Shown here: positions 19,467-28,877 of the stretch, one piece after another
Numbering within the stretch: the first letter of the stretch is position 1
How the letters are laid out: every line of letters starts with the position of its first letter
Program-made: the position numbers and the translations under genes
Notes under the pieces: generated by a model
Databases searched by the model: none
The model's input: only the letters and a program-made list of their open reading frames with translations
Told to the model about the DNA's origin: nothing
From: Porphyromonas vaginalis
Lineage (GTDB): Bacteria > Bacteroidota > Bacteroidia > Bacteroidales > Porphyromonadaceae
Length of the DNA: 64,000 nucleotides
Direction: 5' to 3'
Assembly (NCBI RefSeq): GCF_958301595.1
Contig: NZ_CATQJU010000001.1
Location: forward strand, 1,612,001 to 1,676,000

Positions 19467-22406
19467 TTAGGAATCCTGCTCGTCTGCTTCGGTCGTTGGG
19501 GTGCGCTGCATCTCCTCCTTGAGGTAGTGCGCTGTGTAGCTCTGCGTGTCGGAGCTCTGCGCCATCTCTTGTGGCGAGCCAGCGAAGATGACCTCGCCGC
19601 CGTTGCGTCCGCCCTCGAGTCCCATATCAATGAGGTAGTCGGCACTCTTGATCACATCGAGGTTGTGCTCGATAATGAGTACCGTATTGCCACGGTCTAC
19701 TAGCTCGTTGACCAGCTTGAGCAGGACGCGTATGTCCTCAAAGTGTAGCCCCGTGGTCGGCTCATCGAGGACGTAGAGGGTGCGTCCCGTGTCTCGCTTC
19801 GAGAGCTCGGTCGCTAGCTTGACACGCTGGCTTTCGCCGCCCGATAGGGTCGTGGAGGGTTGACCCAGCTTGACATAGCCTAGTCCGACGCGCTGCAGCG
19901 TCGAGAGCTTGCGGTAGAGGGCGGGGATATGCTCGAAGAACTCGACCGCCTGATTGAAGGTCATGTCTAGCACCTCGGCTATGCTCTTGCCCTTGTAGCG
20001 CACCTCGAGGGTCTCACGGTTGTACCGCTTGCCACGGCACACGTCGCACGGGATGGTCACGTCGGGGAGGAAGTTCATGGAGATGGTTTTGTAGCCGTTG
20101 CCTTTGCACTCTTCGCATCGTCCGCCCTTGACATTAAAGGAGAAGCGCCCCGGCTTGTAGCCACGCGCACGGCTCTCGGGCACTTTGACAAAGAGGTTGC
20201 GGATCTCGCTAAAGAGTCCGGTGTAGGTGGCTGGGTTGCTCCTCGGGGTACGTCCTAGTGGCGACTGATCGACGAAGGCTATCTTGTCAATGAGTTCCAA
20301 GCCCTCGACAGATGCGTAGGGGAGTGGTGCCTGCTTGCTACGGTAGAGGTGCTGCGAGATGATAGGTACCAATGTGCCGTTGATGAGCGAAGACTTACCG
20401 CTACCTGACACGCCTGTGACGCAGACGAAGAGGCCTAGCGGGATAGCGACATCTACGTTCTTAAGGTTATTGCCTGTGCAACCCTTGAGTCGTAGCCAGG
20501 CATCGTCGGTGGGCTGTCGGTAAGCGGCCGGTAGGGGGATGGCTAGCCTATTGGTCAGGTAGTCGCAGGTGAGCGTATGCGTATCGCCAATGGCAGAGGG
20601 CGGCCCCTGATAGGTCACATGGCCACCGAGACGGCCCGCTCCTGGTCCCATATCGATCAGGTAGTCGGCAGCGAGCATCATATCGCGGTCGTGCTCTACG
20701 ACGAGGACCGTGTTTTGCGCATCACGGAGCTTCTTGAGGGCGTCTATGAGCATACGGTTGTCGCGCTGGTGCAGGCCGATGCCTGGCTCATCTAATATAT
20801 AAAGTACCTCGACCAGTCCGGTGCCTATCTGCGTGGCGAGACGTATGCGCTGTGACTCGCCACCACTGAGCGAAGCGGAGGGACGAGCGAGCGTCAGGTA
20901 GTATAGCCCTACATCTAGTAGAAAATTGACCCGCAGCAAGATCTCTTTGATCACTTCGTGGGCGACCTTCTGCTGGTTTTTGGTTAGCTGCCCCTCGATC
21001 TCCCGCAGTCGCCCTACCAGACGGTCTAGGTCTAGCTCCGTCAGGTCGGCGATGTTGTAGCCCGCGAGCTTGTAGCTGAGGGCTATCGGGTTGAGGCGTC
21101 GTCCGTGGCACTCGGGACAAGTTTGCTCCGTCAGGAACTCTTCCGCCCAGCTGCGCATGGAGGCGGTAGCGTCATCATCCTCTGCCAGCTCACGCACATA
21201 CTGAGAGACGCCCGCAAAGGTGAAGTGTGCCTCGCCCTCGTCCTCCTCTTCGTCTGAGTCGACGCCGAAGAATATCTGCTCGACCGCCTCTGCGGGGATC
21301 TTTTCGAATGGGGTGTCTATCGTGCAGCCATGCTCCTTCAAGATCTCCTCGATAGAGGTGAAGAGTAGGCTGCGCTTCTTGTATCGCCCGATGGGTACGA
21401 TTGCGCCCTCACGTATGGAGACCTTCGGATCGGCCACCACCTTGTCTATGTCTAGCACGCCCACACGTCCTAGGCCTTTGCAGCGCTTGCAGTAGCCACG
21501 AGGCGAATTGAACGAGAAGTCGGCCGGCGAAGCGTCTGGATAGGCGATACCACTCTCGGGGTCCATCAGTCGCTTGCTCAGATGCTGTATCTCTGTGCTG
21601 TCGCGTCGCATCACGTCGATGACTCCCTCACCGAGCTTCATCGCTATGCCTACCGCTTCGGTGATGCGCTGCTTATTGCTCTCACGTACGGAGCATTTGT
21701 CCACTACGACACTGACATAGTGTATGGAGAAGCGGTTGAGTCGCATGCCAGGCGTCAGCTCGCACACCTCACCGTCGATGTAAGCGTGCAGGAAGCCTCG
21801 ACGCCTCATCTGCTCGAAGAGCTCGCGGTAGTGTCCCTTACGATCGACCACGACGGGTGCTAGGATGTAGATCCCCTCGTCAGCGTACTGCTCCATGATA
21901 TGCTCCACGACCTGCTCCTCGGTGTAGCGCACCATCTCCTTGCCCGTGAGGTAGGAGTAAGGGGTGCCGACACGTGCATAGAGGATACGTAGGTAGTCGT
22001 AGATCTCGGTCACGGTGCCAACGGTAGAGCGGGGATTGGTCGAGGCACTCTTCTGTTCGATAGCGACCACGGGACTAAGCCCCACGATCTCGTCGACGTC
22101 GGGTCGCCCGCCACCGCCACCGATGAAGCTGCGCGCATAGGAGGAGAAAGTGTCTAGATAGCGTCTCTGTCCCTCGGCCAGTAGCGTGTCAAAGGCCAGC
22201 GAAGACTTACCGCTCCCTGAGAGTCCCGTCACGACGGTCAACTTATGGCGAGGCAGCGAGACATCTACATTCTTCAGGTTGTGTACACGAGCTCCATGCA
22301 CTTCGATAGCACCCATCGCCCACAGCTCCTGCTCAGAAGCTGAGGCGTGCGTGTCACTGTCGTTAGGTCTATCGGTGTGAGCGTCTATCCGTCTGTCCTT
22401 GTCCAT
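19467..22406 (-). CDS. uvrA: Excinuclease ABC subunit A
   Basis: A 979-residue UvrA with two ABC modules. The first Walker A is GLSGSGKSS near 57 with signature [11 protein letters not shown]; the second Walker A is GVSGSGKSS with signature [11 protein letters not shown]. Zinc-binding CKRC, CPEC, CEEC and CDVC pairs are present, and the loop [17 protein letters not shown] is typical. UvrA loads UvrB onto damaged DNA in nucleotide excision repair. It is slightly long because of an extra N-terminal 30 and a C-terminal acidic tail. The ATG at 22406 is kept; an internal ATG 30 codons on is possible. It heads a run with the SWIM protein and helicase. Confidence 0.97.
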   Translation of the reverse strand: MDKDRRIDAHTDRPNDSDTHASASEQELWAMGAIEVHGARVHNLKNVDVSLPRHKLTVVTGLSGSGKSSLAFDTLLAEGQRRYLDTFSSYARSFIGGGGGRPDVDEIVGLSPVVAIEQKSASTNPRSTVGTVTEIYDYLRILYARVGTPYSYLTGKEMVRYTEEQVVEHIMEQYADEGIYILAPVVVDRKGHYRELFEQMRRRGFLHAYIDGEVCELTPGMRLNRFSIHYVSVVVDKCSVRESNKQRITEAVGIAMKLGEGVIDVMRRDSTEIQHLSKRLMDPESGIAYPDASPADFSFNSPRGYCKRCKGLGRVGVLDIDKVVADPKVSIREGAIVPIGRYKKRSLLFTSIEEILKEHGCTIDTPFEKIPAEAVEQIFFGVDSDEEEDEGEAHFTFAGVSQYVRELAEDDDATASMRSWAEEFLTEQTCPECHGRRLNPIALSYKLAGYNIADLTELDLDRLVGRLREIEGQLTKNQQKVAHEVIKEILLRVNFLLDVGLYYLTLARPSASLSGGESQRIRLATQIGTGLVEVLYILDEPGIGLHQRDNRMLIDALKKLRDAQNTVLVVEHDRDMMLAADYLIDMGPGAGRLGGHVTYQGPPSAIGDTHTLTCDYLTNRLAIPLPAAYRQPTDDAWLRLKGCTGNNLKNVDVAIPLGLFVCVTGVSGSGKSSLINGTLVPIISQHLYRSKQAPLPYASVEGLELIDKIAFVDQSPLGRTPRSNPATYTGLFSEIRNLFVKVPESRARGYKPGRFSFNVKGGRCEECKGNGYKTISMNFLPDVTIPCDVCRGKRYNRETLEVRYKGKSIAEVLDMTFNQAVEFFEHIPALYRKLSTLQRVGLGYVKLGQPSTTLSGGESQRVKLATELSKRDTGRTLYVLDEPTTGLHFEDIRVLLKLVNELVDRGNTVLIIEHNLDVIKSADYLIDMGLEGGRNGGEVIFAGSPQEMAQSSDTQSYTAHYLKEEMQRTPTTEADEQDS

Positions 22407-22433
22407 TTATCTAGAGATGCGGTTCATAGCCTA

Positions 22434-22441
22434 CAAATATA
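22434..22441 (-). promoter_or_regulatory. Candidate -7 element for uvrA
   Basis: TATATTTG on the minus strand fits TAnnTTTG, about 28 bases before the uvrA ATG. No TTG stands at the ideal -33 distance; the sequence just upstream is the heptamer array, so repeat length may affect the promoter. Confidence 0.45.
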
Positions 22442-22463
22442 GTGCTTTTCTGCGACAAGGAGA

Positions 22464-22679
22464 GCTGGTTGGCTGTTAGCTGGTTGGCTGTTAGCTGTTG
22501 GCCGTTAGCTGTTGGCTGTTGGCTGTTGGCCGTTAGCTGTTGGCGGTTAGCTGTTGGCTGTTGGCCGTTAGCTGTTAGCTGTTGGCTGTTGGCGGTTAGC
22601 TGTTAGCGGTTGGCCGTTGGCCGTTGGCGGTTTGCCGTTTGCTGTTAGCGGTTTGCCGTTTGCTGTTAGCTGTTGGCTA
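22464..22679. repeat. GTTGGCT/GTTAGCT heptamer array upstream of uvrA
   Basis: About 31 tandem 7-base units over 216 bases, with variants GTTGGCT, GTTAGCT, GTTGGCC, GTTGGCG and GTTTGCC. It starts some 60 bases before the uvrA ATG. This is the longest array of the family in the window. The rest of the gap to 22826 holds nothing I can name. Confidence 0.9.
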
Positions 22680-22826
22680 AGAGCTAAAGGCCAGCTCGCT
22701 ACCTCGATGGGTTGCGAGTTTGGATGCGCAGTTAGCATACAAAAAGCCCCTTATCAGTTACCCTTGTGACAGTCATCGATACCACAGGCTGCAGCGTCTA
22801 GGGTATAGCGGCCAGACTGAAAAGAG

Positions 22827-22863
22827 AGGAGCACCATACAGTGTCATACTGTGTGGTGCTCCT
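22827..22863 (-). terminator. Intrinsic terminator of the Big2 lipoprotein gene
   Basis: A 16-base stem (22827-22842 with 22848-22863, one G-T pair) and a 5-base loop. On the minus strand it is followed by TCTCTTTTC. It sits 60 bases past the lipoprotein stop. Confidence 0.85.
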
Positions 22864-22923
22864 CGTGAGTAGCTTGCGCTAGCTAGTGACTATATCGCTC
22901 CTGAGCGATAATCGTCTCTCAGC

Positions 22924-24291
22924 TTAGCGACGGCGTGCCTGATGTAGCTTGCGATGCTGAGTCTTAGAGAGAGTCTGCATCTTCTGGTGCTGCTTCATAG
23001 CTAGGCTACGCATCTGAGTAGCTGACATGTTTGCTGGCTTTTCACCAATCTGAAGCAGAGCTGCAGCACCATTTTCGCTGATGAAGATCTGAGCCATGAT
23101 CTTGCCTGTGGCATCGAAGCCTAACGCATAGCCTTTAGCAGCACTAGCCTCGAAGTTATTGCCATAACCGTTGGTTGTGAACCACTCCTTGAGCTTAGAA
23201 TCTTCGAAGTCTTGTTCGTTCTTGATGCAATTGACGACATTATTGATGAACGGAGTACCTTTTTCTGGTGTGCAAACGTAGTATGCCAGTAGGAAGTTAC
23301 TCTGAGGTATAGAAGCTTCCTTAGTAAGGAAGATTAGATTCTTTAGGTCCTCTTTGCTTTTCTCGGCGTTGTACTCGCGCAAGCCTAGAGTTGTCTCAAA
23401 CTCCTTGATCTTAGCTATATCCTTTGTTAGAACTGTGGTATAGCTGGGGAAGTCCTTAGCATTTGGTAATATGTCGTGGAATGTCTGAATATCTTGCTTG
23501 GGCATGGGCTTGGAGAATAGAAGCATCAGTGTGGAGCCAATCTCATCGTTAGGATCGTCTGCGAGCTCTACAGAGATCGAAGGATCATTATCGCAGACAC
23601 TCGTCTTGAAAGGCTTATTATCCTTGTCTTTACCCTCCTCAAACCTTGTAAAGCCATACTTTGCAAGCATAGCCATCGTCTTAGGACAGTTTGCTAAGCT
23701 CTCCTTACTAAAGGCGGGGATCACCCACTCACCAAGGCTTGGAAAAGAGAGTCCGTAGACAACACCCATGATCGTTAGATCCTTATTGACAAAGCCTCCT
23801 GCGAACGGGCCTTGATCCCAAATCTTGAAGGCCTGTGCCGTACGACCGATCTTAGCCTCGTAATCGAGAACCTCTTGGTTTGTGACGCTATTGTTATCTG
23901 CTGTAGCATCAAACATGAGTAGCGGTAGCTCATTAGTCTCTGTTACCGTGCCTCCATTGTCATCCTTAGATACAGTGACAACACTCTTTGCCGTGAGATC
24001 ACCGACTTTGGCTGTGATATTGGCAGTACCCTCGGCAACAGCGGTGACAAGTCCCTTGGCGTTAACCGTGGCTACCTGCTCATTGTCACTGGTGAAAGTG
24101 ACAGTGTAGGTCTGGTCTGTAGGCTCTACAGTGGCTGTGAGCTGCTGTGTAGCTCCTACCTTGAGGGTGACCTCTGTGGGGGCTAGTGTCAGAGACGTGG
24201 GCTGAGGCTGCACGTCACTGGACTCTCTCTCGCAAGATCCTAGCCCTACGACCAGTAGAGCTGCAAAAAGAATAGCTGAAAGTTTCTTCAT
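22924..24291 (-). CDS. Big2-domain lipoprotein of unknown role
   Basis: A 455-residue secreted protein. It has a lipoprotein signal ending in VVGLGSC with the lipidated Cys at about 19. A bacterial Ig-like group 2 domain spans about 30-107 (typical LTLAPTEVTLKVGATQQLTA and GLVTAVAEGTANITA). A ~300-residue C-terminal region is one I do not recognise; it ends in a Lys/Arg/His-rich tail. Big2 domains are adhesion or spacing modules on the surface. The gene is flanked by its own promoter and terminator, so it is likely a single-gene unit. Confidence 0.85.
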   Translation of the reverse strand: MKKLSAILFAALLVVGLGSCERESSDVQPQPTSLTLAPTEVTLKVGATQQLTATVEPTDQTYTVTFTSDNEQVATVNAKGLVTAVAEGTANITAKVGDLTAKSVVTVSKDDNGGTVTETNELPLLMFDATADNNSVTNQEVLDYEAKIGRTAQAFKIWDQGPFAGGFVNKDLTIMGVVYGLSFPSLGEWVIPAFSKESLANCPKTMAMLAKYGFTRFEEGKDKDNKPFKTSVCDNDPSISVELADDPNDEIGSTLMLLFSKPMPKQDIQTFHDILPNAKDFPSYTTVLTKDIAKIKEFETTLGLREYNAEKSKEDLKNLIFLTKEASIPQSNFLLAYYVCTPEKGTPFINNVVNCIKNEQDFEDSKLKEWFTTNGYGNNFEASAAKGYALGFDATGKIMAQIFISENGAAALLQIGEKPANMSATQMRSLAMKQHQKMQTLSKTQHRKLHQARRR

Positions 24292-24409
24292 AATCTATTG
24301 TTGATTAGTTAGTATGTGCCTAGTTAAGTGTACGACCTATGAAAGGAGAAAGCCGGGAGTCAGAGGTTAGAGTTCAGACAAAAAGAGCTCCTCTTCCGCT
24401 TTCAAAGGG

Positions 24410-24440
24410 CTAAGTTAAGGAAAAAACAACTCCAAAACAA
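24410..24440 (-). promoter_or_regulatory. Probable promoter of the Big2 lipoprotein gene
   Basis: On the minus strand TTG (24440-24438), 20 bases, then TAACTTAG (24417-24410), one mismatch from TAnnTTTG. The leader would be about 110 bases. The rest of the 24292-24648 gap holds scattered TTAGAG-type units (24364-24376, 24462-24481) and the htrA terminator. Confidence 0.45.
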
Positions 24441-24572
24441 TAGTTGGTGAGAGATCAAAGTTAGAGAATAGGAGTTAGAGTGGGGGGAGCGTAAAGGTCG
24501 CCACTCGTGAGATGGCTACAAAAAAAATGGGTGACCCGTTAGGATCGCCCGTCTGAGTGCGTTGGTATGAAA

Positions 24573-24616
24573 TCAGAGTGACCCGATCAAACGAAATGTC
24601 TGTCGGGTCACTCTGA
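24573..24616 (-). terminator. Terminator hairpin of the htrA-like gene
   Basis: Perfect 14-base arms TCAGAGTGACCCGA and TCGGGTCACTCTGA with a 16-base loop, 33 bases past the protease stop. The T-run is weak. Confidence 0.65.
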
Positions 24617-24648
24617 CTATTGGTTAGGTTGCTTCCTGTGGGTGCTTA

Positions 24649-26169
24649 CTAGCTGAGGTCGATAGCGTAGTACTTCATAGAGCCTCCAGGGTAGAAGCCC
24701 TTGACTAGTATCGCTTTGTCACCCCGGCGGGTCTTCTGAGCTGCATCAACCAGCTTGCGTGCTGCCGAGACGGAGCGTACAGCCTTATTATTGATCGAGA
24801 GGATGATAAAGCCCTCCTTGATGCCAGCCTCTTGGAGCTTGCCTCTGCCGACCTTGACGACCTCTAGGCCGTAGCTGATGCCTTGCTTGCGTAGCTGATC
24901 GCCTGAGATCTCTCGCAGGGTGGCTCCGAGGAGGCTATTGCTGTCTCTCTTGACGATCTTTGTGCTACCCTCATCGTTTTTGAGCGTAACCTTGAAGTCT
25001 CTCTTAGTGCCCTTGCGGTCTACGGTGACGATGATGGTGTCTCCAGGACGGCAACGACCGATGCGCTCCTGTAGCTCGCCCATCTCGGTGATCTTGTTGC
25101 CATCGATGGCTACGATGACGTCGCCCTCCTCGATGCCAGCAGCGTAGGCTGCGCTGACCTCTGAGAACTCGTTGACATAAACACCCTGAGAGACTTTGAG
25201 GTTTTTCTCTTTCTTGACATCCTCATTGACCGTGCCACCGATGATGCCTAGGACAGCGCGCTGTACGGAGCCATACTTCTTGAGGTCGCTGACGACTTTG
25301 GCTGCCGTATTGATGGGGACAGCAAAGGAGTAGCCTGAGTAATTGCCTGTCTCGGAGAAGATCATGGTGTTGATACCGATGAGTCGTCCCTCGGCATCTA
25401 CGAGGGCACCTCCACTATTACCACGATTTACAGCAGCGTCTGTCTGTATATAGCGAGCTATCTGAGCCGTGCCCTGAGGACCCTCGACAGCGGTGCTGCG
25501 TGCCTTGGCACTGATGATACCTGCTGTGACGGTACCGGTCAGGTTGAAGGGGTTGCCCACAGCTAGAACCCACTCGCCGAGCTTGATCTTGTCACTATCG
25601 CCAAAGGGGATGGTGGGCAGATCCTTAGCGTCGACCTTGAGTAGTGCTATATCTACAGTGGGGTCGGACCCGATGAGCTTAGCCTCAAAGGTGCGGCTGT
25701 CATCGAGTGATACGGAGATGCTCTTAGCACCCTCGACTACGTGATTGTTGGTAATAATATAGCCATCGGTGCTGATGATGACGCCAGAGCCGAAGCTGGT
25801 GACGGTGCGTGATTGCGGACGGTCGAAGCCTCGCCCCCCGCCAAAGAAAAACTCGAAGGGATCTATATAATCTATGGTCTGCTCGCCCTCTACCTTGATG
25901 TGTACGACCGCTTGTACGGCTAGTTCAGCCGCGGGTGAGAGATCGGGGGCATTGCCTACGGTGCGGCTGGAGGTGAGCTCGTAGTCGGACTGCAGGAAGC
26001 CGTAGTCGTTTTCGGAGCTCGGGTAGTTACTCTGTCTTAGTGCGGAGTAGGGAGATCCGTCTGCAGATGTTGCACTTCTGAGGGTGGCGCGTACTACCCC
26101 CCACGAGACGAGACCACTGACGAGGGCTATGCCTAGCGTCAGGAGTGAGTATTTGAGGTATTTGTTCAT
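24649..26169 (-). CDS. HtrA/DegP-family periplasmic serine protease
   Basis: A 506-residue protease with an N-terminal signal or anchor (about 7-27), a trypsin-like domain with H143, D173 and S252 (ITNNHVVEG, DPTVDIALL, GNSGGAL), then two PDZ domains (about 300-385 and 415-495). HtrA proteins degrade or refold damaged envelope proteins. A glycine-phenylalanine stretch (FEFFFGGGRGF, about 105-115) matches the LA loop. A MITE copy lies 140 bases upstream and could affect its promoter; no clear -7 box was found. Confidence 0.94.
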   Translation of the reverse strand: MNKYLKYSLLTLGIALVSGLVSWGVVRATLRSATSADGSPYSALRQSNYPSSENDYGFLQSDYELTSSRTVGNAPDLSPAAELAVQAVVHIKVEGEQTIDYIDPFEFFFGGGRGFDRPQSRTVTSFGSGVIISTDGYIITNNHVVEGAKSISVSLDDSRTFEAKLIGSDPTVDIALLKVDAKDLPTIPFGDSDKIKLGEWVLAVGNPFNLTGTVTAGIISAKARSTAVEGPQGTAQIARYIQTDAAVNRGNSGGALVDAEGRLIGINTMIFSETGNYSGYSFAVPINTAAKVVSDLKKYGSVQRAVLGIIGGTVNEDVKKEKNLKVSQGVYVNEFSEVSAAYAAGIEEGDVIVAIDGNKITEMGELQERIGRCRPGDTIIVTVDRKGTKRDFKVTLKNDEGSTKIVKRDSNSLLGATLREISGDQLRKQGISYGLEVVKVGRGKLQEAGIKEGFIILSINNKAVRSVSAARKLVDAAQKTRRGDKAILVKGFYPGGSMKYYAIDLS

Positions 26170-26310
26170 AGTATTGAGGTTATACTTCTTGCTAATAAAT
26201 TGATGGTATAGACCTCTGGAGCTGGGCTTCAGATCGCTTGCGCTCGGAAGGTTCTATATCCATTAGACGATTGAAGTGGCGAAATGTTGCATTAGGAGTG
26301 TCTAGAAATA

Positions 26311-26485
26311 GAGACTGTTGCAAAAGTCAATAGTCTCACAATCTTGCTTGCAAGATTGTCCTGACTTTGCAGAAAGAATGAAGCGCAAGACGCTGAGGGT
26401 GAGGTCTGAAGGGAGCATGCCTCTGTATGTGACCGAAGCCGAATTCCGAAAGCAACACAGCGACTCGCCTTTATGCAACAGTCTC
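26311..26485 (+). mobile_element. 175-bp MITE-like element, copy 1
   Basis: The element is exactly 175 bases, begins GAGACTGTTGC and ends GCAACAGTCTC, and is flanked on both sides by AAATA, a 5-base target duplication. Inside are a left-end hairpin (GAGACTGTTG with an imperfect CAATAGTCTC) and a second palindrome, ACAATCTTGC with GCAAGATTGT. It has no transposase gene. It lies between the SurA-like and htrA-like genes. Confidence 0.9.
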
Positions 26486-26516
26486 AAATAAGTCTTACCG
26501 CTGAAGTGATATGAGA

Positions 26517-26550
26517 AGACGCACACCCGCTTGTCTACAGGTGTGCGTCT
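26517..26550 (-). terminator. Terminator hairpin of the SurA/PpiD-like gene
   Basis: Perfect 11-base arms AGACGCACACC and GGTGTGCGTCT with a 12-base loop, about 50 bases past the stop. Confidence 0.65.
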
Positions 26551-26599
26551 ACTATATATTATGGAAGCGTCTCTAAGAAGCGCTTAGCTATCGCAAGTC

Positions 26600-28762
26600 T
26601 TACCAGAAGCGGTAACGTGTATCCTCGATAGGTGTCTGCTTGACGAGCTCTTGCATAGCTCTGTATGCCATCTGCTGTCCGTAGGAGCGACGCTTCTGAG
26701 CTGTAGCTGCAGGAGAGGGCTTCGTGACGGAGGCGTCTACGTTCTCCGAGATAGGCTGGAGCACGACAACCTCCGTGCCAGCACGGAATGGCGCTGAGAG
26801 CTTACCGATAGCTGTGGTCATAGCCTTACCCACGAGTGCTGATGGGGTATTGGGTGATGTGACGTAGCTGATGTTGTAGAGCGTGTCTACGCTAGACTGC
26901 ATCTCAGTAGCATAGCTGTCGAGGCTATTTAGCTTTTTGCTTGCCAGATTGGAGGCGAGCTTGTCGCCGCGCTGCTCCATCAAGACGTAGTCTCGTACTT
27001 GATCTGCTACCTGCTCGAAGGGCTGGAAGCCTGCGGGGTACTTAGTCTCAACTTGAGCTACGACTAGGTAGTCGTTTTCGCCACAGCGGAAGAGCTTGTC
27101 TGATACTGTGCCGGCCTTAGAGCGTAGTGCCCAGCTGATGATCTCACGAGAGTTGGGGATCGATGCGAGAGCAGCTGAGGAGCTGTTGATATACTCGCCA
27201 CGGACGACGGATAGACCTGCTTTCTGGGCATCATCCATCATCTGGTCAAACTTCTTGTCGCTCGTAAAGATCTCGTTGATCTTAGCTTGTGCTGTGCGGA
27301 AGGTCTCCTCGGAGAAGTTGATGGGTACTGTGAGCTGTGCGATCTTGTAATGATTGACAGACGCTGTGGGGGCTGTCTTACGAACGAGTAGCGTAGCTCC
27401 TGGTCTCTCCATCTTGACAAACTGGTTGACAGCTGTCTTGGTTAGTGTGTCTAGCCCCATACCGAAGAGCTCTGCCTCGGTAAAGGTGCTGTCGGGCATA
27501 CCTGTATAGTTATCCTGATTGATGAGATAACCGCCATTTGCCTTGACCTGCTCATCCATCGAGTAGGTGGCTACGATCTGAGCCAGCGTAGCAGATCCGC
27601 TCTGGATGGCTGCTATGAGGCTATCAGCCTTTGGAGCGTTGGCTGAGTCGAGCGGGATCAGATTGACCTTAACCTCTTCAGGAGCCTGCTTGCGGTCGAT
27701 GAGCTTGATGAGTGTGTAGCTGTCGTTGACGATGACAGGCTCATTGACACTACCTATCGCACCCTCGCGAAGCATAGTCATGGCATTGGGTATGGTAGAG
27801 AGGTACTGCTCAAGCTCCTTGTCTGTGAAGTAGGTCTCGTAAGCGTTGCCATTGTCGTAGTTGCGTACCACCTTAGCGGGTGTCGTGGTAGCTAGAAGCT
27901 GTACGCGAGCGGAGTCTACCTCAGCCTTGGCAGCGGCATAGTCAGCCTCGCTAGGACGTACTAGGATGCTGTAGTAGTTGACCTTAGCCTGCTCAAATGG
28001 GAATGCGTATAGCTGCTTGTGGCTATCGTAGTAAGCCTTGACTTGCTGGTCTGTTACTGTGACCTGATCATTGGGCAGTATGGTGCTCGGCGTACGTACG
28101 ACAGCAACGGTGCGTGTGCCTAAACCTGTGGTGTACTTCTCATCGAGTGAGTTGATGGCGTAGCTACGGGTGAGCAGTGCGTTGACCTTCTCAGAGAGTC
28201 TCTGCGTGCGAATCTGCTTCTCTGTCTCTAGCCACTGATTGCGTACAGAGATCATCATGCTTTGCTGCTCTGCTGGGAGACTCTTGATCTTATTCATATC
28301 GAGCTCGCTCATGACGCTACGGATCTGCTCAGGATCGCCCATATCTACTCCAAACTGTGAGAAGAACTGTGCTGCCCACTGTGACGTGGGTAGTCCCTCG
28401 CCAAAGATGAGTGCAGAGACCTCTGCTGGGGTGACACGTAGTCCGAGGGTCTTAGCCTCCTGCTCTAGGACGTAGTCGGCTATGAGCTCCTGTGCTAGCT
28501 GGTTGCTGATCTGCACACGATCCTGATCCGTCAGCTTGCCTTGGCGCTGACGCTCGTATGGCTCTGTGCGCTGGGTGAGCAGCTGCTGGTACTCATCGTA
28601 CTTGACCTTCTTGCCGTCAATCTTGAGAGCGACCATCTTGTTGTCCTGAAGCAGTGACGAGCCTGATCGTAGACCATCACCGATGATAAATGCTAAGAGT
28701 GCCACACCTACTACGATGATGAGCAGGCCGGCACGATTTCTGATTTTCTGTAGCGTAGCCAT
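26600..28762 (-). CDS. SurA/PpiD-like periplasmic peptidyl-prolyl isomerase
   Basis: A 720-residue protein with one N-terminal membrane segment (about 13-30), a SurA-N-type chaperone region (to about 260), a parvulin-like rotamase region around 350-460 (VNLIPLDSANAPKADSLIA, YSMDEQVKANGGYL), and a second C-terminal half. The layout is that of PpiD, an inner-membrane-anchored folding factor for exported proteins. Length is normal for Bacteroidetes homologues. It is the last gene of the run coaX to here. Confidence 0.9.
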   Translation of the reverse strand: MATLQKIRNRAGLLIIVVGVALLAFIIGDGLRSGSSLLQDNKMVALKIDGKKVKYDEYQQLLTQRTEPYERQRQGKLTDQDRVQISNQLAQELIADYVLEQEAKTLGLRVTPAEVSALIFGEGLPTSQWAAQFFSQFGVDMGDPEQIRSVMSELDMNKIKSLPAEQQSMMISVRNQWLETEKQIRTQRLSEKVNALLTRSYAINSLDEKYTTGLGTRTVAVVRTPSTILPNDQVTVTDQQVKAYYDSHKQLYAFPFEQAKVNYYSILVRPSEADYAAAKAEVDSARVQLLATTTPAKVVRNYDNGNAYETYFTDKELEQYLSTIPNAMTMLREGAIGSVNEPVIVNDSYTLIKLIDRKQAPEEVKVNLIPLDSANAPKADSLIAAIQSGSATLAQIVATYSMDEQVKANGGYLINQDNYTGMPDSTFTEAELFGMGLDTLTKTAVNQFVKMERPGATLLVRKTAPTASVNHYKIAQLTVPINFSEETFRTAQAKINEIFTSDKKFDQMMDDAQKAGLSVVRGEYINSSSAALASIPNSREIISWALRSKAGTVSDKLFRCGENDYLVVAQVETKYPAGFQPFEQVADQVRDYVLMEQRGDKLASNLASKKLNSLDSYATEMQSSVDTLYNISYVTSPNTPSALVGKAMTTAIGKLSAPFRAGTEVVVLQPISENVDASVTKPSPAATAQKRRSYGQQMAYRAMQELVKQTPIEDTRYRFW

Positions 28763-28854
28763 TATATAGTACTATCTGTTTTTTCTTCTCTATGAATCGG
28801 GCTTTCAGCTATCCTCCGTTAGGTAAGAGGAGGGTGCGAAAGCTATCTAGGTCG

Positions 28855-28862
28855 CAAAGGTA
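28855..28862 (-). promoter_or_regulatory. Candidate -7 element for the SurA/PpiD-like gene
   Basis: TACCTTTG on the minus strand, about 93 bases before the ATG. No -33 TTG at the expected place, which falls inside the upstream gene. Confidence 0.4.
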
Positions 28863-28877
28863 GTTAAAATTCAGTTA

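Noticed and set aside
26302-26526. Small frames inside the 175-bp elements
   Set aside because: They recur only because the element recurs and have different ends in each copy; not independent genes.
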